Shown here piece by piece: positions 37,701 to 51,000 of a stretch of DNA of 64,000 bases. Every line of letters begins with the position of its first letter. Position 1 is the stretch's first letter. The DNA is from Tetrahymena thermophila SB210 (taxonomy: Eukaryota; Ciliophora; Oligohymenophorea; Hymenostomatida; Tetrahymenidae). Below the pieces are notes generated by a model. It was not told the origin of the DNA and did no database searches. It saw only the letters and a program-made list of their open reading frames with translations. Location of the stretch: the NCBI RefSeq assembly GCF_000189635.1, contig NW_002476246.1, positions 496,001 to 560,000 on the forward strand, written 5' to 3'. The translations under genes were made by a program, and so were the position numbers.

Positions 37701-40149
37701 ACTTACTTATTTGAGCTAATTTAGAATACCTAAGTTGCTGTTTAATTTTTACCACCAATTAGAATCAAAGTCTATTTAGAAAAAAATGTTTTATTTATTA
37801 TTTGAAAATCAATATTTTTACTTAATTAGATCTCAATATTGAATAAAGGACGGTCTATGAAGTAATAGATTTGATTAGTGAAGGAGATTAGCCAAATATG
37901 ATTGTATAAAAATCTATTTTATTATTTTAGTAGAACGCCCACATATTTTGTGTATTTAAATTTTTCATTACAAGAGTGCTCTTGGATGAATATTATAAAA
38001 GTATATATTTGTTAAACGATTAATCATAATAATAAATTGTATTTGTGGAGTTGATAGCAAGAATATATTGATCATTTTTTTGCTGATAATTTTAAACGCT
38101 AAGTATTTAATTTAGATCATTTGATGATTTATCAACAATAAAAAATTGCTATGATTGGAAATTGTACTAGACTATTTATCTTGTTTAAGTCAAAAATGTC
38201 ATTTTCATTCCATCTAAATAATACAAATTTGCTATTTATTAATTAAATGTAATATTTTATGATAAAAGTAGACCAGATGAGATATAAAAAGCGAAAACTT
38301 AGGTATTAGTATTCATACAAGATAGTATTTTGCTTTGTGTTGATTATTCTACAATCTGCACACAATTTGCGATCTGTTATTAATTATTGAACTTAAAATG
38401 GAAGTAAAGAGAAATAAAATTTTTTACAGATGCTAACTATGGAAATGTATAGTAAGCTTAAGGTTCTAGCTAAGGAATTGACTTGACAATAACTTTGCCA
38501 TATTCATCAATCTAAAGCATATTGCTATTATCTTTTTTTAAAAATTAAAAAAAATGTCAAAAATTTTAACTTTATGTTAAAAAAATTAAAATATTCTATA
38601 AAATACAGATCTTTTAATCTATTATAAAATATTTATAATTAAAATTAATTAATCTTATGATGTTTTAATTCGCTTTTGTTATTTTTACTCAAGGAAATAA
38701 AGATAAATATCACCATTTTAAAAAATTATAATATCTATTTTTAGAAACTTATTGAATTTATTTATAATTGCTGAAAGTATAATTCTTAGTAGAACTTAAT
38801 TGAAATAAAAATTCTTTCTAAATTTTATAATGCGCATAGGCAGTAAAATATTGAAAAAACAAATTTTAGTTTAAAATACCCTAAAATAATAATTTTTAAA
38901 TTAGAATTGTAAATTCATAACTATTTCAGGGATCAAGACTTTGAATTAATTTAATATATAGAATATTTTAAAAAAATGTCAAAAGGCACTCATTAAAATA
39001 CAAAAGGAGCATGATTATCTTAATTCAAAAGAGGAATTTAGAAAATATATAAAATTATTTTAAAAGTTTTTTTTATGAAGATTGAATATTTTTAAATAAT
39101 GAGGTGGCTTCTTCTTGGTAACATTTTTTTAAAAGAAACTTAAAAATTTACCATAATTAAAAATAAATAAAAAAATGATTTTTTAATATTATAAATAGAT
39201 TTCATTTTATCATTTGTTATAAGTTATATTGATAAAATTAAAATAAATTTAATTAATAGAGTTAAATTTATTTAAAATGAATTCGATATTTAAATTATGA
39301 ATATCGATGCTATAAATTTAGAAAAATGAAAATATAATGCAAAAAATTTAATCTTTATCATTTAAATTTATTTTGTTTTAAACAACTGATTTCAAAAGAA
39401 AAAATAGAGATTTTTTGTTTATCTTTTGCTAAAAATTTCCCCCCTTCATTTATGAAGGATTATTAGCATTTTCAATTTATTTTACATAATTTCTTATTAA
39501 GGTTTACATTCATTCAAGTTAATTATTGAAGGGTAAAAAATAACGAAAAACATAAATTATTTGTCTAAATTTTAAGGTTTACCTTCACTGATGGATGTGC
39601 TAATGAACTAAATTTAGCCAACCGCTTAAGATGCAGGAATATAAGATAACTAAGGGCAAATTTATAGCTAAATGCATGTATTAGAAGATGGATCTAAGGA
39701 ATAACTATTTGATTAAATGCTACATTCATAAACGCACTCTCCATCAAGCAAATATTGTCCATCTTAACAATTCGAAATGCATCCTAACTAAAAAATATAA
39801 TGATTTTAAGAAAATGAAATGATTTAGTTACTTTATCTTGTGGGTTCACAGAGTATCCGGATTAACATTAATAGCATTCAGTAGGTGAGCAGCTTAAGCA
39901 AAATTTAGAAGCGCAAGAAACACATTCCATTTTTTAGTTTTCATATGTTCCACTAGGGCAAGATTAGACGCAATTATAGCTATCCTGATCAAAATAAAAT
40001 GGGTATTTACATCCAAGACACTCAAAATTTTTATCACTAGAGCAATCTTAGCATATTTAGTTACATTAACTAACACCATCTTTTTGGCCTAAAGAAAAGA
40101 AAATTCTATTTAGTATTAAATGGGTAATTATCAAACCTTTCAACTTCAT
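28701..40149 (-). CDS. Giant multi-domain membrane protein, family B copy 1 (B1), complete
   Basis: ATG 40,149 opens a signal peptide (MKLKGLIITHLILNRIFFSLG) followed by furin-like Cys repeats (CNQICQDC, CLGCKYPFYFD, CVSCASKFCLSC) to about 39,583. A 1,051-nt intron (38,532-39,582) separates these from a beta-rich region (38,531 to about 34,700), where strands such as DQYILAINSTNTIYYYDQS suggest propeller-like blades (inference). A beta-helix follows (about 34,700-31,250) with GGAIYL, GGAIYC, GGALLL and GGAF turns. The second Cys block (about 30,960-30,190) has CYTCQQG, LQCLKCP, QNGYWS and GAICESCD. Seven or eight transmembrane helices and a charged tail end at TGA 28,701. Other introns read: 39,788-39,831, 35,449-35,511, 30,497-30,888 and 29,379-29,441. 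Probable surface receptor or adhesin; ligand unknown. About 3,000 residues. Confidence 0.85.
29379..29441 (-). other. Intron (63 nt) of B1 between transmembrane helices
   Basis: GTAAAT...CAATAG separates KYGLLYQ from EYKEKSYYWD. The family-A proteins are continuous here (HGILYKSYKTQYAYWE), which supports removal. The length is a multiple of three and has no TGA, so frame alone does not decide; the paralogue comparison does. Confidence 0.65.
30497..30888 (-). other. Intron (392 nt) of B1 with opposed G-run and C-run
   Basis: The donor GTAAATTA follows CYTCQQ and the acceptor ...AAAAAG precedes NYCLQDP, sharing a Gly codon. Inside, + strand 30,716-30,738 is G-rich (GGG, GGGGG, GGGG, GGG with loops of 1-5 nt) and 30,811-30,832 is C-rich. 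B2 (43,835-44,242) and B3 (60,413-60,778) carry the homologous intron with the same two tracts. Confidence 0.75.
38532..39582 (-). other. Very long intron (1,051 nt) of B1 after the N-terminal Cys-rich exons
   Basis: Exon 2 ends ISE plus one base of a codon. Exon 3 begins with the other two, giving DNSNMLQIDEYGKV in frame. The intervening kilobase is AT-rich with TGA in the tested frame. B2 has the counterpart at 51,915-52,733 (819 nt). An alternative is that the Cys-rich exons form a separate short gene. The shared phase and conservation in two copies argue for an intron. Confidence 0.65.
39283..39307. repeat. Perfect 8-bp inverted repeat in the long B1 intron
   Basis: TCGATATT at 39,283-39,290 and AATATCGA at 39,300-39,307 with a 9-nt loop. 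The counterpart in B2 (52,427-52,455) has 10-bp arms and the same loop length. Confidence 0.75.
39788..39831 (-). other. Intron 1 (44 nt) of B1
   Basis: GTAACT...TTTTTTAG in phase 0, between NPQDK and LGCISNC. The Cys spacing is right after removal, and B2 has the same intron. Confidence 0.75.
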
Positions 40150-42039
40150 CAACTTTTAATTATACTTTTATGTTTTGTTTACAATTTTGAGTTTTTTATC
40201 TCTTTTGTTTATAAAAAATTGCTTCCTAAATAACTAAATAAGAAATGAATTTGAATTACTATGAGAAAAATCAACAGCTTTTGTAATTATAATATTAAGA
40301 TTATTATTTTACTGATTAATTATTTAAAAATTCAAGATGTTATAATCTATATGTTAAATAATTCGCATTTAAAAATATTGAAAAGGAGTAGACATTTTAA
40401 AATATCATACTAACTTAACTCCAATAAATATTTCAAATAATCATTCTAACTCTTGTTTTTTAAATGGACTTTAAGTTTAATATAATTCTTTAGACAATTC
40501 TTTTTTACATTTATAAATTTGTATATCGGTTCTATCTGGCCAAAAAATGAATTAATAATTAAAATTCAACAATATATAAGCAATTTAATTATCTTCAAAA
40601 CAAATAATCTAAAGGTTTATTTTTTGTTATTATTCAAAACATTTCATTAAATAAATAAATCAATTTTGATACAATGAGAAAAATTAGCAGCTTTTGTAAT
40701 TATAATATTAAGATTATTATTTTACTGATTGCTAATTTAAAAAATAACAATGCTATAATTAATATGTTAAAGAATTAGTTTTTAAAAATATTTGAAAAGT
40801 AAAACACATTATATCATATCAACTTAACTCCAATAAATATTTTAAATAATCATTTTAACTCTCCTTTTTAAAATGGACTTAAAGTTTAAACCAAATTCTT
40901 TAGAAAATTCTTTTTTACATTTAAAAATTTGTAGTTGAGCTATATCTGCCCATAAAAAATTAATTAATCTAAGATTTTTAAAAGCAAAATAATTTTCTTC
41001 AAAGCGAATAATCTAAAGGATACTTTTTGTTTTTATTCAATTTATTTCATTATTTTTTAGTATTATTTTATTAAATAATAAAAGTAATAATATTTACTTC
41101 ATAAAAGCTTTTTGATATCAATTTATTTAAAAACAATAAAAAATGACAATAAAAATGATAATCAAATAGTATAATTTGATTATCTTCTGTTTTTAAACTT
41201 TTTTTTAATTGAAGCAACTAAAGTATATTTTCTTAATTTGTTTTTTTATTCTTGAAGTATTATTATTTAAGTAGCAAATATAAACATAGTGATAATATAC
41301 ATTTTTTAATAAAGTAAAAATTAAAATAAAGATTTTATATCTGATTGAAGAAAATAAACCTAATTTTTTTAATCAAATAATTGTTCTTAAAATACTTTTT
41401 ATTTTAATTCATATTACATGTATGTAATTTAATAATTTAAAAATAAAATATATAGTAAAAAATTAATTTTTCAACTCGTATATCCTTTTTTTTCTAAAAT
41501 ATTTAACTATAAAATATAAGGAGTAAGAAATTAATCTGGATTTTCATTTTGATAGTTATTATTCGGGATACGCAATAAAAATATTTAAAATTAATAGAAT
41601 ATCATTTTTTTTGAATTATTAATTTCATTTAAGCACAGATAAAAAACATTTATAATCTTCAAATAATTTGTTTAACACAAAAATTATATTTTTCGCAGAT
41701 ACCAAAACTAAAAATAATAAAATTATTTAATTATTAATGAACACCCAATATTGAGGAAAAAGTTTTTTTTTAGTGTTAAACAATGAGAAACCACAGTAAA
41801 TTTAAAAAATAAATAAAATTGATTTATTTTAAATAATTCTGATAAAAAGAAGTAGAAATAAATAAATATGATTTTAATTATTTCAAATTAAATTTTGTAA
41901 ATTCAAAAATAAAATCTTAGAAAAACTTGTTAATAAAAATAAAAACAGGTTAAGTAAACAATTTTTTTTAATAAAGTTATTATTGTTATTAACATATCTG
42001 TTAATTTTAAATTTATTAATATTAGAAATAATTTTCTAT
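40150..42039. other. Spacer between B1 start and B2 stop
   Basis: 1.9 kb of very AT-rich sequence holding the B1 promoter, two tandem copies of a module of about 400 bp (entered separately), and the B2 3' flank. The 41,100-41,860 part has no supported gene. The 3' part (about 41,500-41,700) resembles 54,240-54,420 and 56,350-56,500. Confidence 0.55.
40258..41070. repeat. Tandem pair of 5'-flank modules of about 400 bp upstream of B1
   Basis: Copies at about 40,258-40,640 and 40,672-41,070 share the opening ATGAGAAAAATYARCAGC and an internal AACTTAACTCCAATAAATAT. Single copies precede B2 (about 53,405-53,860) and the broken fragment (about 55,583-56,030). The module has no convincing frame and lies just 5' of each start, so a promoter or regulatory role is plausible but unproven. 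Confidence 0.65.
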
Positions 42040-45000
42040 TCAATGTTGGTCTTTCTCTTTATTACTATTTTCTAGCGCTTATTTATAAAAATTATATTTT
42101 AGCTGTTTGTTCATTGATGAATTTCTAATTTTGAATTAACTATCTTTCTATTGCAGCTTGTATTACTAAGACCATTTTTAGTTCTTAAAATTTACTTCTT
42201 TTGCAATCACCTCTCTTAAATTCCTTTAGACTATTTTCCATAAAGAGTTTATTCTTAACAAATTTATCTATTTTTAATAAGCAATCTTGTAAATAGAATT
42301 AGGAATTAATTTGGATAAAAAAACTTAGAATCTTTAAAGCATATTTAGGTCATGTATACTGTAAGGAACAGGTCTTTATACTATTATTAAGAGCAAGATC
42401 CCTATGAAACTTATATTGAAGGTTATTAAAATGCTTTACAATAGCAGTTTAAATTAGGTATTATCTGTAATTAATATCATTTAAATTAGGAATATACTCA
42501 TTATTACTAATTTGCAAGATAATTAATCAATATTATTTAACTACTATCTTTAATAAGGACTTACTTTGATCTAAATTATAAGGTAAATATACATAAAAAA
42601 TTATAAAAACATAGCTTTTAGTTATGGTGAAGTTCTAATTAAATTTAGAAATATAACTAGAGATGCTCTTATTTGATTTCTAGCTAAATCCCAATAATAA
42701 GACTTTTCTTTATATTCCTATTGATTGATTAATAAATTTTATTAAAAAAAGTTTAATTTTACTAAAAAAAACTATTTACTTAGTACAAAAGACCATATTT
42801 ATACAAATAAAGCAAGCTTTGTAATTTTTATCTTTTACTGTGCAAATAAATAGAAAATGATGTTGGGATTATAATGAACCATATTGAAAGTAATGGTACT
42901 ATTAAATATAGTAAGATTTAATTGTGTTTTTCTGTATAACACATATACTGCATTTCAGAAATAATATATAGATTGCCTGCTATTTCTCTACAAGATGAAG
43001 ACTATATCAATACTTTAATTATTGAAGAACTAAAGAATAAGTATACTAGTGTGAAAGAAGAAATCTAAAATGAACGGTCATCTATCTTAAAGATGTTTGT
43101 AAGGCTTTTTACTAGTTGGATCAGTAAATATATAACAATTATTTAGAAATTGATAAATAATACTCTTAATGCATACAATGGAATTTAGAAATCATAATTA
43201 CTAAATATACAATCTAAATTATAAACTGTATGCTATACAGGATCTCCACCTCCAATCTCAACAACAGAGAGAAACTATTAAGTCTAAATACCTAAGTTAT
43301 TTATTAATGCTATAAATTATAAATAGTTGATAAGAATTTTGATGTAAGAAGAAACACTGCTAATATTTTGATTTTATAGTATAATTAATTTAAGTTTTCT
43401 TAAATAAAACCAGCTCATATTTTTTTATATTAATGTCAGCTATCTTTAAATTTAAAATATTAAATAAGCGCAAAATATAATCAAAAATAGAAATAGAAAT
43501 AGGATAGAGTTTATTGTATTTTGCTTAATGCATTCTTAGCACTAAATTCCACCATTACTTCTTCCAAATTTTGAGCCCCAAACAACTCCTTAAGAATCAC
43601 AAGTTTCACAAATAGCTCCTACATGTCCCAGAGAGCATCCAAACTTATTTGAAGGATCTTCAGGGATACAATTTTCTGGATTAATACATTCATATATTTA
43701 GTCAGAGTTTTAGTCCTAACTCCAGTATCCATTTTATAACTGAATGATATTTGAATGGCAATTTTTAGAACCAATAGGACATTTGAGACACTATAAATTT
43801 TCAAATTAATTTGGATCTTGTAGGCAATAATTTCCTTTTTAATAAAAATTGGTCATTTTAGTTATTTAAAATACAATAGTGAATATATATTTGATAGAAA
43901 TTGAGATTTTTTTTTACAAAAAAGTTAAAATGAAAAAAAATTATTTTATCAAAAGAAAAATAATAAGAAAAAAAGAATTTTTAATGATAAATTAATAGTA
44001 TGATTAAAATATTTTTTATTATTTAATTTTTAAAATATTTTTTAATATGTGAATAAGAATAAATATGGAGGAGTAGTAAGGGTACTTATTCAAGTTTATT
44101 ATTATTTTAAAATACAATTTATTTCTTTCATTTTAGCTTCTCGGGCTCTACCTGAAACCCTAATAACAACCCCCACCCTCCCTTCCACCCCAGATTATTA
44201 TTAAAAAATAAAAATTGAAAATTTTATTAAATAATGATTTACCTTATTAGCAAGTATAACATATTTAATATTTCTACAAAGCTTGTAAAATTTCTCCTTA
44301 CTAACACTTCCTGAAGTTAACATCAATAGAAATACTTAGCTCTTCATAGTCAAATTTAAAAGTTGTGGTATTTAAAATAAAAATCGGGCTAACTGTTTTA
44401 ATTAAAATAGATGAGTTAGCATTAGGCTAATAAGAATAGGACACATTAAATAGGAAACCAAATTAATCAAAATTATAATTCTATCTGAGATTACCATCAA
44501 GCCCAACTTCTTTACTCTACACTTCAAGTAAATAGTTACCAAATTCAATCAGAATCTCTTAATTTATCTACTTTGTATTTTTAAAAAAACTTATTTCTCT
44601 CATTTCTTCATCAATTAATCTCATTAATATTGGTGAAGATGTGCTACCACTTTATAAATTTTCTAATTAAAAACTTTAAATCTTTTAGTCATCTTTCATT
44701 TAATTTTTAACATCCAAATAAATAGGATAAGAACCTATATTTTTTCCAAATAATTATGCAGAATTTTTGATAAAAGAATTTAAATTTAAGGTAAGTAACC
44801 TTCGGCTCACATTTTTTTTTTATAAAACATAAGGTTATATGCCTTAATATCTAAAAGCACCTCCTATTAGAGCAGAATTTTATTAGAAAGTATTTTATAT
44901 CATGCTTTTAATATCGCAATTGTTCAACAACAATGCTCCACCTGAACCTTATGGACAAGAATTTTTAAAGAAAGTATTGCCCTCAAACTAAGAAAATATG

Positions 45001-48000
45001 CTACTGAAGCAGTAAATAGCTCCCCCATTACCTGTCTTTGATTCGTTTTACTAAAAAGTGTTATCTAAAATGATTATTTCTTCTATTAAGTTTAAATATA
45101 TAGCTCCTCCATCAAGGTTAGATATATTTGAGATAAAAGTGTTATTTTTCATTATCAAACTAGAAATTTATGATAAATAAAAAACGCTTGCTATGCTGTT
45201 TGTTTCTATATTTTTTGAATCAACATTTTGGATAACTGCTTAAGGACTTTAGGATATATAAATAAAGCTATTTTACTTAAGATCAACGCTTTAAATTTAA
45301 GTTGTATCTAAAAGAAAGTTTTAGCTAACTTAAATTTAAATAAAGCCAGAATCTGAATTAATGCTAGAAATAGATGAAAAAATAGAATTTGATATTGTTA
45401 ATTATTCAGCATTAAGTATCATTAATTGATTTGTTTTTGAAAAAGTGTGCTAATAGTTGTAGTAGGTTGATATTTAATTTTAAATAATAATTCCGTTTTT
45501 ATTTTTTAAGTCATGTAAGTTAATAAATCCTATCATATCTGAATTTAATATCTGGATATTTGAGAAATTAGAATTAAGTATTCCCTCGCATTCTAAAATA
45601 AAAAGTTATTAACTACTAATCGAGCTATTATAATTGTTTTCTAATGTAAAGTTCGCAAAATAAAAATCATTAAATAGCAAAGTTTGATTTACATTAGAGA
45701 ATTTTAATAAAGAAATGGATGAGAGAGATGTAAAGTTAAGAGTATTAAATTTAATTTTTTGAAAATCTACCTATGGGGTTGCTTCAAAGTAGAAAATAAT
45801 TCCTTTTAAATCTAGGTTTTAATTGATTATTATTTAATTTTAAGATGATACCATGTTGCTAATACTAATTGAAGTAACATTAGTTATTGTGAATATTTAA
45901 ATGTTTTAAAATGTATTCTTTAAAAGATTAGTATTATTTATTGTAAGTAAGTTAACATATGAGATATTTATCATAGAGCTTTGTTTAAAGTTTGAATTTA
46001 AACTGTTAAGTTTGATGTTGAAATTATTTATGTTTAGTTTGTTTATATTAACAAATTTAAGTAGATTTATTATATTATTAAATTAACAATTGATAAAAGT
46101 CATGTTCTGTATTACAATTATATCAATATTTTAGAAAAGCATAATCTATTTGTTTACCTGTTGAATTTATTCACCATTAATCACTAAATTTTATATAAAA
46201 AGATGATTAATACCTTCAAATGTTAGTTGGTTATTACCAAAATCTTATAATTCTATGTCATTTAAAAATAATCTTTCTAATTTTTTAAAGGTTTGATTTC
46301 CAAACAAGAACTGAGTATTATTTAAGTTTTTAAATGAAATTGTTAAGTTTTATAGTTACAGCTCCACAATATTTTAATCTGTGCTACTTTGAGTTTTTAG
46401 ATAAATACTATTATTATTTATAGCTTAAATATTTAGTGAGTATTAGTTAGTAACAGATCCAGAACTAACAAAAGGATACTTTAGATCAATTTATTCGTCA
46501 TTATCTATGTACATACTATAGACAATGTTCTAAATTAAGAGTTATTTAAGTGACAATAAATTCAAATAATCACTCTATTGATTTTTGGTTATTAAATCAT
46601 TTTAGTCTGTTCGTATTTATAACTAGGCAGAACAAATACTATTTAAAATTGAGCCAACATTTAACTAAGCAGTGTATTTGATAGCATTTTATATAGTTAT
46701 AATCATCATATCAACTATTAAATACTAAGAATTCTGGGACTGTATTTAAGATAATAAAACCTTATAATTGTTTACTTATAAGAAATCAATTAACTTAGGT
46801 TAAGTGAAAGGGTTAGCATTAAAAAAACTAATTGAATTGTCAAAATATAAAACGAATATATTATTAAATCCAGTGTACTCAATATCTATTAATGATTAAG
46901 TGCTGTTAAAATTTCTAATTATTTAGAATAATTTGAGGTCTTATCTTAAATATATACTTACAGAGTTAAATGAAAGCATAAATATGAAAGCACCCTCAAT
47001 TTTTAATTTTATACCTGAAGATGGTAAATTCTACTTAAAAACTTGCATGTTTAGGCCATATACTTTTAATCCTATAATTCTATCTACGTAGTAAATCCTT
47101 TAATAAATAGGATCAAATTAGATTTAAGAATGTTGGTTTTAGAAATCTAATTGAGATATTTCTAAAATATTTCCTGTCAAAATATCAATTATTTGTATAC
47201 ATTTATTCGTTAATATTATGATATTCTAAGTATTGTCTATCCTAACAATTTTTTTAACAATATCATTTTATTCTATATTAAATTAAAATTAGTCAAGTTT
47301 TATTTAAGAAGAAAGAGACTAGGAGTTTTAAAACGTTATTTTATTCCATTAGCTTGTGTTTTTGGTTGAGCAGTATATTAAAAATGAATCATCAATCATA
47401 AAAAATTGGCCTATTCCTGTTGAGATATAGATAAGGATCAAGAGCTATGGGGTAGTTTGATTTTTCTAAAGAGAGTATAAAGATTGTTTTTGCGTTAGAA
47501 AAAGAACTTGAAAATCAGAATCACTGATAAAAGTTATTATTTAAGAATCAAGCAATTAAGAAAATATTGGATTTATCCTATCTGAAGTTACATTATAGAT
47601 TGAGAGTTAATTAAATGTTATTACATAAATTTAGGAATTATTTTTATTGTAATAATTGAAGTAAAAGTATGAAGGATTTAGTTAATTAAAGTATTTAACA
47701 TCTTTTACTTCACCATTAACTATATTTTTAAGAGTAGATTGACTATTGTCAAACAAAATATATTGGCTTTCATTAATCTTTAATATATTTGGAATTGAAT
47801 TTTATGGCAACAATGAATTTTAATTAAACTCAAGGATAGAGTAATCAAAAACTTTTAAATTCAAATAGTCTGTAACAAATATTTAATTTTTATTGAAGCT
47901 GATATAAATATCAAAGATTGTAAGCTAAAATTGGTACTTGCAAATAAAAATGTTAGTATCATAATCAAATATATAAAATATGTTATTTGAGCTTGCAAAG

Positions 48001-51000
48001 AGTTTTCTCTTGTTATTATCCCAAATCAATATTTTTTAGTATGCATTTGGGTCGTTTTATTACTTATCTAACTATTTTAATATTTCATAAACAAAAAAAT
48101 TAAAAAAAAAAGTTTAAGTAAAAAATGAAATATATTTTAATAAAATTAAAAAAAATAATGTTAAATTATATTACTTAAAATATTTTAACAACTTAATTGG
48201 TATCATAAGAAATAATTTCAATTTAGTTTTAGTTATCAATGAATATAATCAAATCAAGATTTTCATCAACAACTACTTGACTTTGATAATTAAATTAGTA
48301 CTACAATTAGATTTTTTAAAGACTCTCCTGAGTATTTATGTTATAGATTACTATATAATTACTGTAAGAAGAAAATAGCATCACTTATACTTGATCAGAG
48401 AAAAAATAAAACTTTTATTTAAAAAATAATATATAATTTGCAGATGTAACTGAAATTTATTTATTTTATCATACCTAATACAGATTCTCAAAAGTTTAAG
48501 TAGTAAATGACGGGAAAGATGTATCCAACAATAAAAATGTATCTAAATTAAGTATCTTAAAACTTTAACTTTAATTCTCTCCAATAATAATAATGCTACC
48601 AGAATCATTATACTATATAGAATAAGGTAAAAAGTCTACTGAATATTTTAAAAACTTATAAATTTATTCTTTTAAAGAGTAAACTCTTAAATTATATTAA
48701 CTATAAAAGATTATCAACTATTTTTTTCTTTAAATAATAGTTCCATGAAAATAATCATCGTTTAATGCATAATTATTAGTTATGCAATTTTTAGAAATAG
48801 CCTAAAATATAAATTAAGAAAATATGTTTTATTAATAATTGTTATTCTTAAATTTATTCATTTATTTACGTTTAAGTCGATTATGCAATCTTAGTAGTTT
48901 TCTATAAAAGCTATGTAACCTAATTCTATATCAATAGCAAGATTCATAAATACTGATTAAGACACATAATGAAATAGCTTTTAAATTATTATTTTATGCC
49001 AATTAAATATAGAAAAAAATTATATTTTAAATAAATTTTACAATTTCAAAGTTAGATGAGCTAATAAAAGCAATATGATATCCAACAACGATTACCATAT
49101 ATTTTTAATTGGGAAAATAAAATCCTTTTTTATCATACAATAGATAGTATCTGTAATTATCAAAAACTAGATCTTGTGGTTGAATTAAATCGATATTAAT
49201 ATATGCTATAATCTTTTGGTATTTAATCACATTTATTCTATTTGGATAAACATTTAGCTGTATATCTAACTCATAAAAATTAACAACATGTAAGAAAAAT
49301 GATGTATTTAAATAATCATCACTTTAATATTCATAGCAAAATATTGATTTTACATCAACCATTTACTCTACCTAATTTTTATTAAAACTTAAAGGAATTT
49401 AAATATCATCAAATTGAGATGGCTACAAGATAGCATTTTATGCAACCTATTAATTAAACATTTTTTATTTGAAAAAAATAAATTTTAAATAATAATTAAT
49501 GAATTAACTTAACTTACCTTCTATAATTAAAGATTTGGATTATCTAAACTAATTGTGAGATAGACCTTTGTATTTATAAATATAATTTAATTTTATTTAT
49601 GTAAAAAGGCCTATATGTTTTGTCCATAATATTAGTTTTGGTAAAGTATGAGTGTGTTTGTATCTCCATCATAGTATGATAAAGTGTAAGTATTGCTGCA
49701 AATAAATACTTTATTGTCATATCTAATGTATTATGGAATGTATGCACCACTAGTTATTACCTAATTTAAAAATATATAATGATTTAAAACTACTTATATA
49801 TTGAAATTATACTTACTTATAGGATTTTATTATCTACAGTTGAGACAATTTAAACAGTATTATAAGGACTTAAGCTAAATATCTAATAGCTTAAATTTGG
49901 AGATATATAATAAGATATAATGCTTGTATATTTACTAAATACAAATCTCTTATAATTGTTGAGAAGGTTCATACTTATAATCCCTGTAAAAAAATCAGAA
50001 TAATAAATAGTATCTTAGTTTAAATTAAAAAAACCTAACTAATTTGCACAAACATTATAAAATGTTTGAGATATGTAAACAGGATTTTACTTTTTTAAAA
50101 AAATGGTTAACTAATTAATTAGATTAAAATAAATTTACATTTTTGTAAACATTGTAGATGACTATTTAAGTGAGGTAAACTTACAAAGCTAAGAAACAAA
50201 TAACATCACCAGTTTTCTGTGAAACTTAAACATCGTATACTATTTATCTGACTGAGAATTTGTAGTTGTATTGTTTATTTATTTAGCTATAATTAAAAAT
50301 ATGAAGTTGTCTTAATTCTGTTTAAAGGGCAGGGATTTGTATACTACTAATATAAACTATCAAGGTTTTTGTACTTTGGATGTAGAATGGTTAATTAAAA
50401 TAACTTATTTAACTAGGTGTAATGTCTACATTACTAAACTAGTTTTCTAAAAGTATTTCAAAAGTATATAAATTCAATTCTCTTACAGTTAAAACTCCAT
50501 TTCTTATTCCAGTAACTATTATTTTTTCCTCTTCTTTTACAATTAAACAGCTGTATAGACGTAAAGTTGTAATGGCTATTTAATCTGGATAATAAAAATC
50601 ATCCCAAATATAGAATTATTTAGCAATCTATCTTGACTCTAAATCATATTAATTAGCAATTCCATTAGCTTTTAACTCTAAAATTTAATTATTTGTAGCA
50701 GTATTCAAAAAATTAACTATTCGGTAAGTTAATAATATCTAAGTATAGAAACTGGCATGCTATTCAGATGAGAAATAAGTTTAAATAGAATTTACAGACA
50801 TTAATTGGCTTTAAGTGAGCTCTTAAATTTACACATCTAATTTTATTCTAATTAACAAAAAAACTTTATTATTATTTTGTATGACATATTAGGTAGTTTG
50901 TGAGCAAACAAAAGGTTAAGATAATTATAAGGTATAAGAAAGAGTAAAATTATTTGAGGTAAAGTTGAAAATATAAAGTTGATCTTGTTTTTGAGAGACG

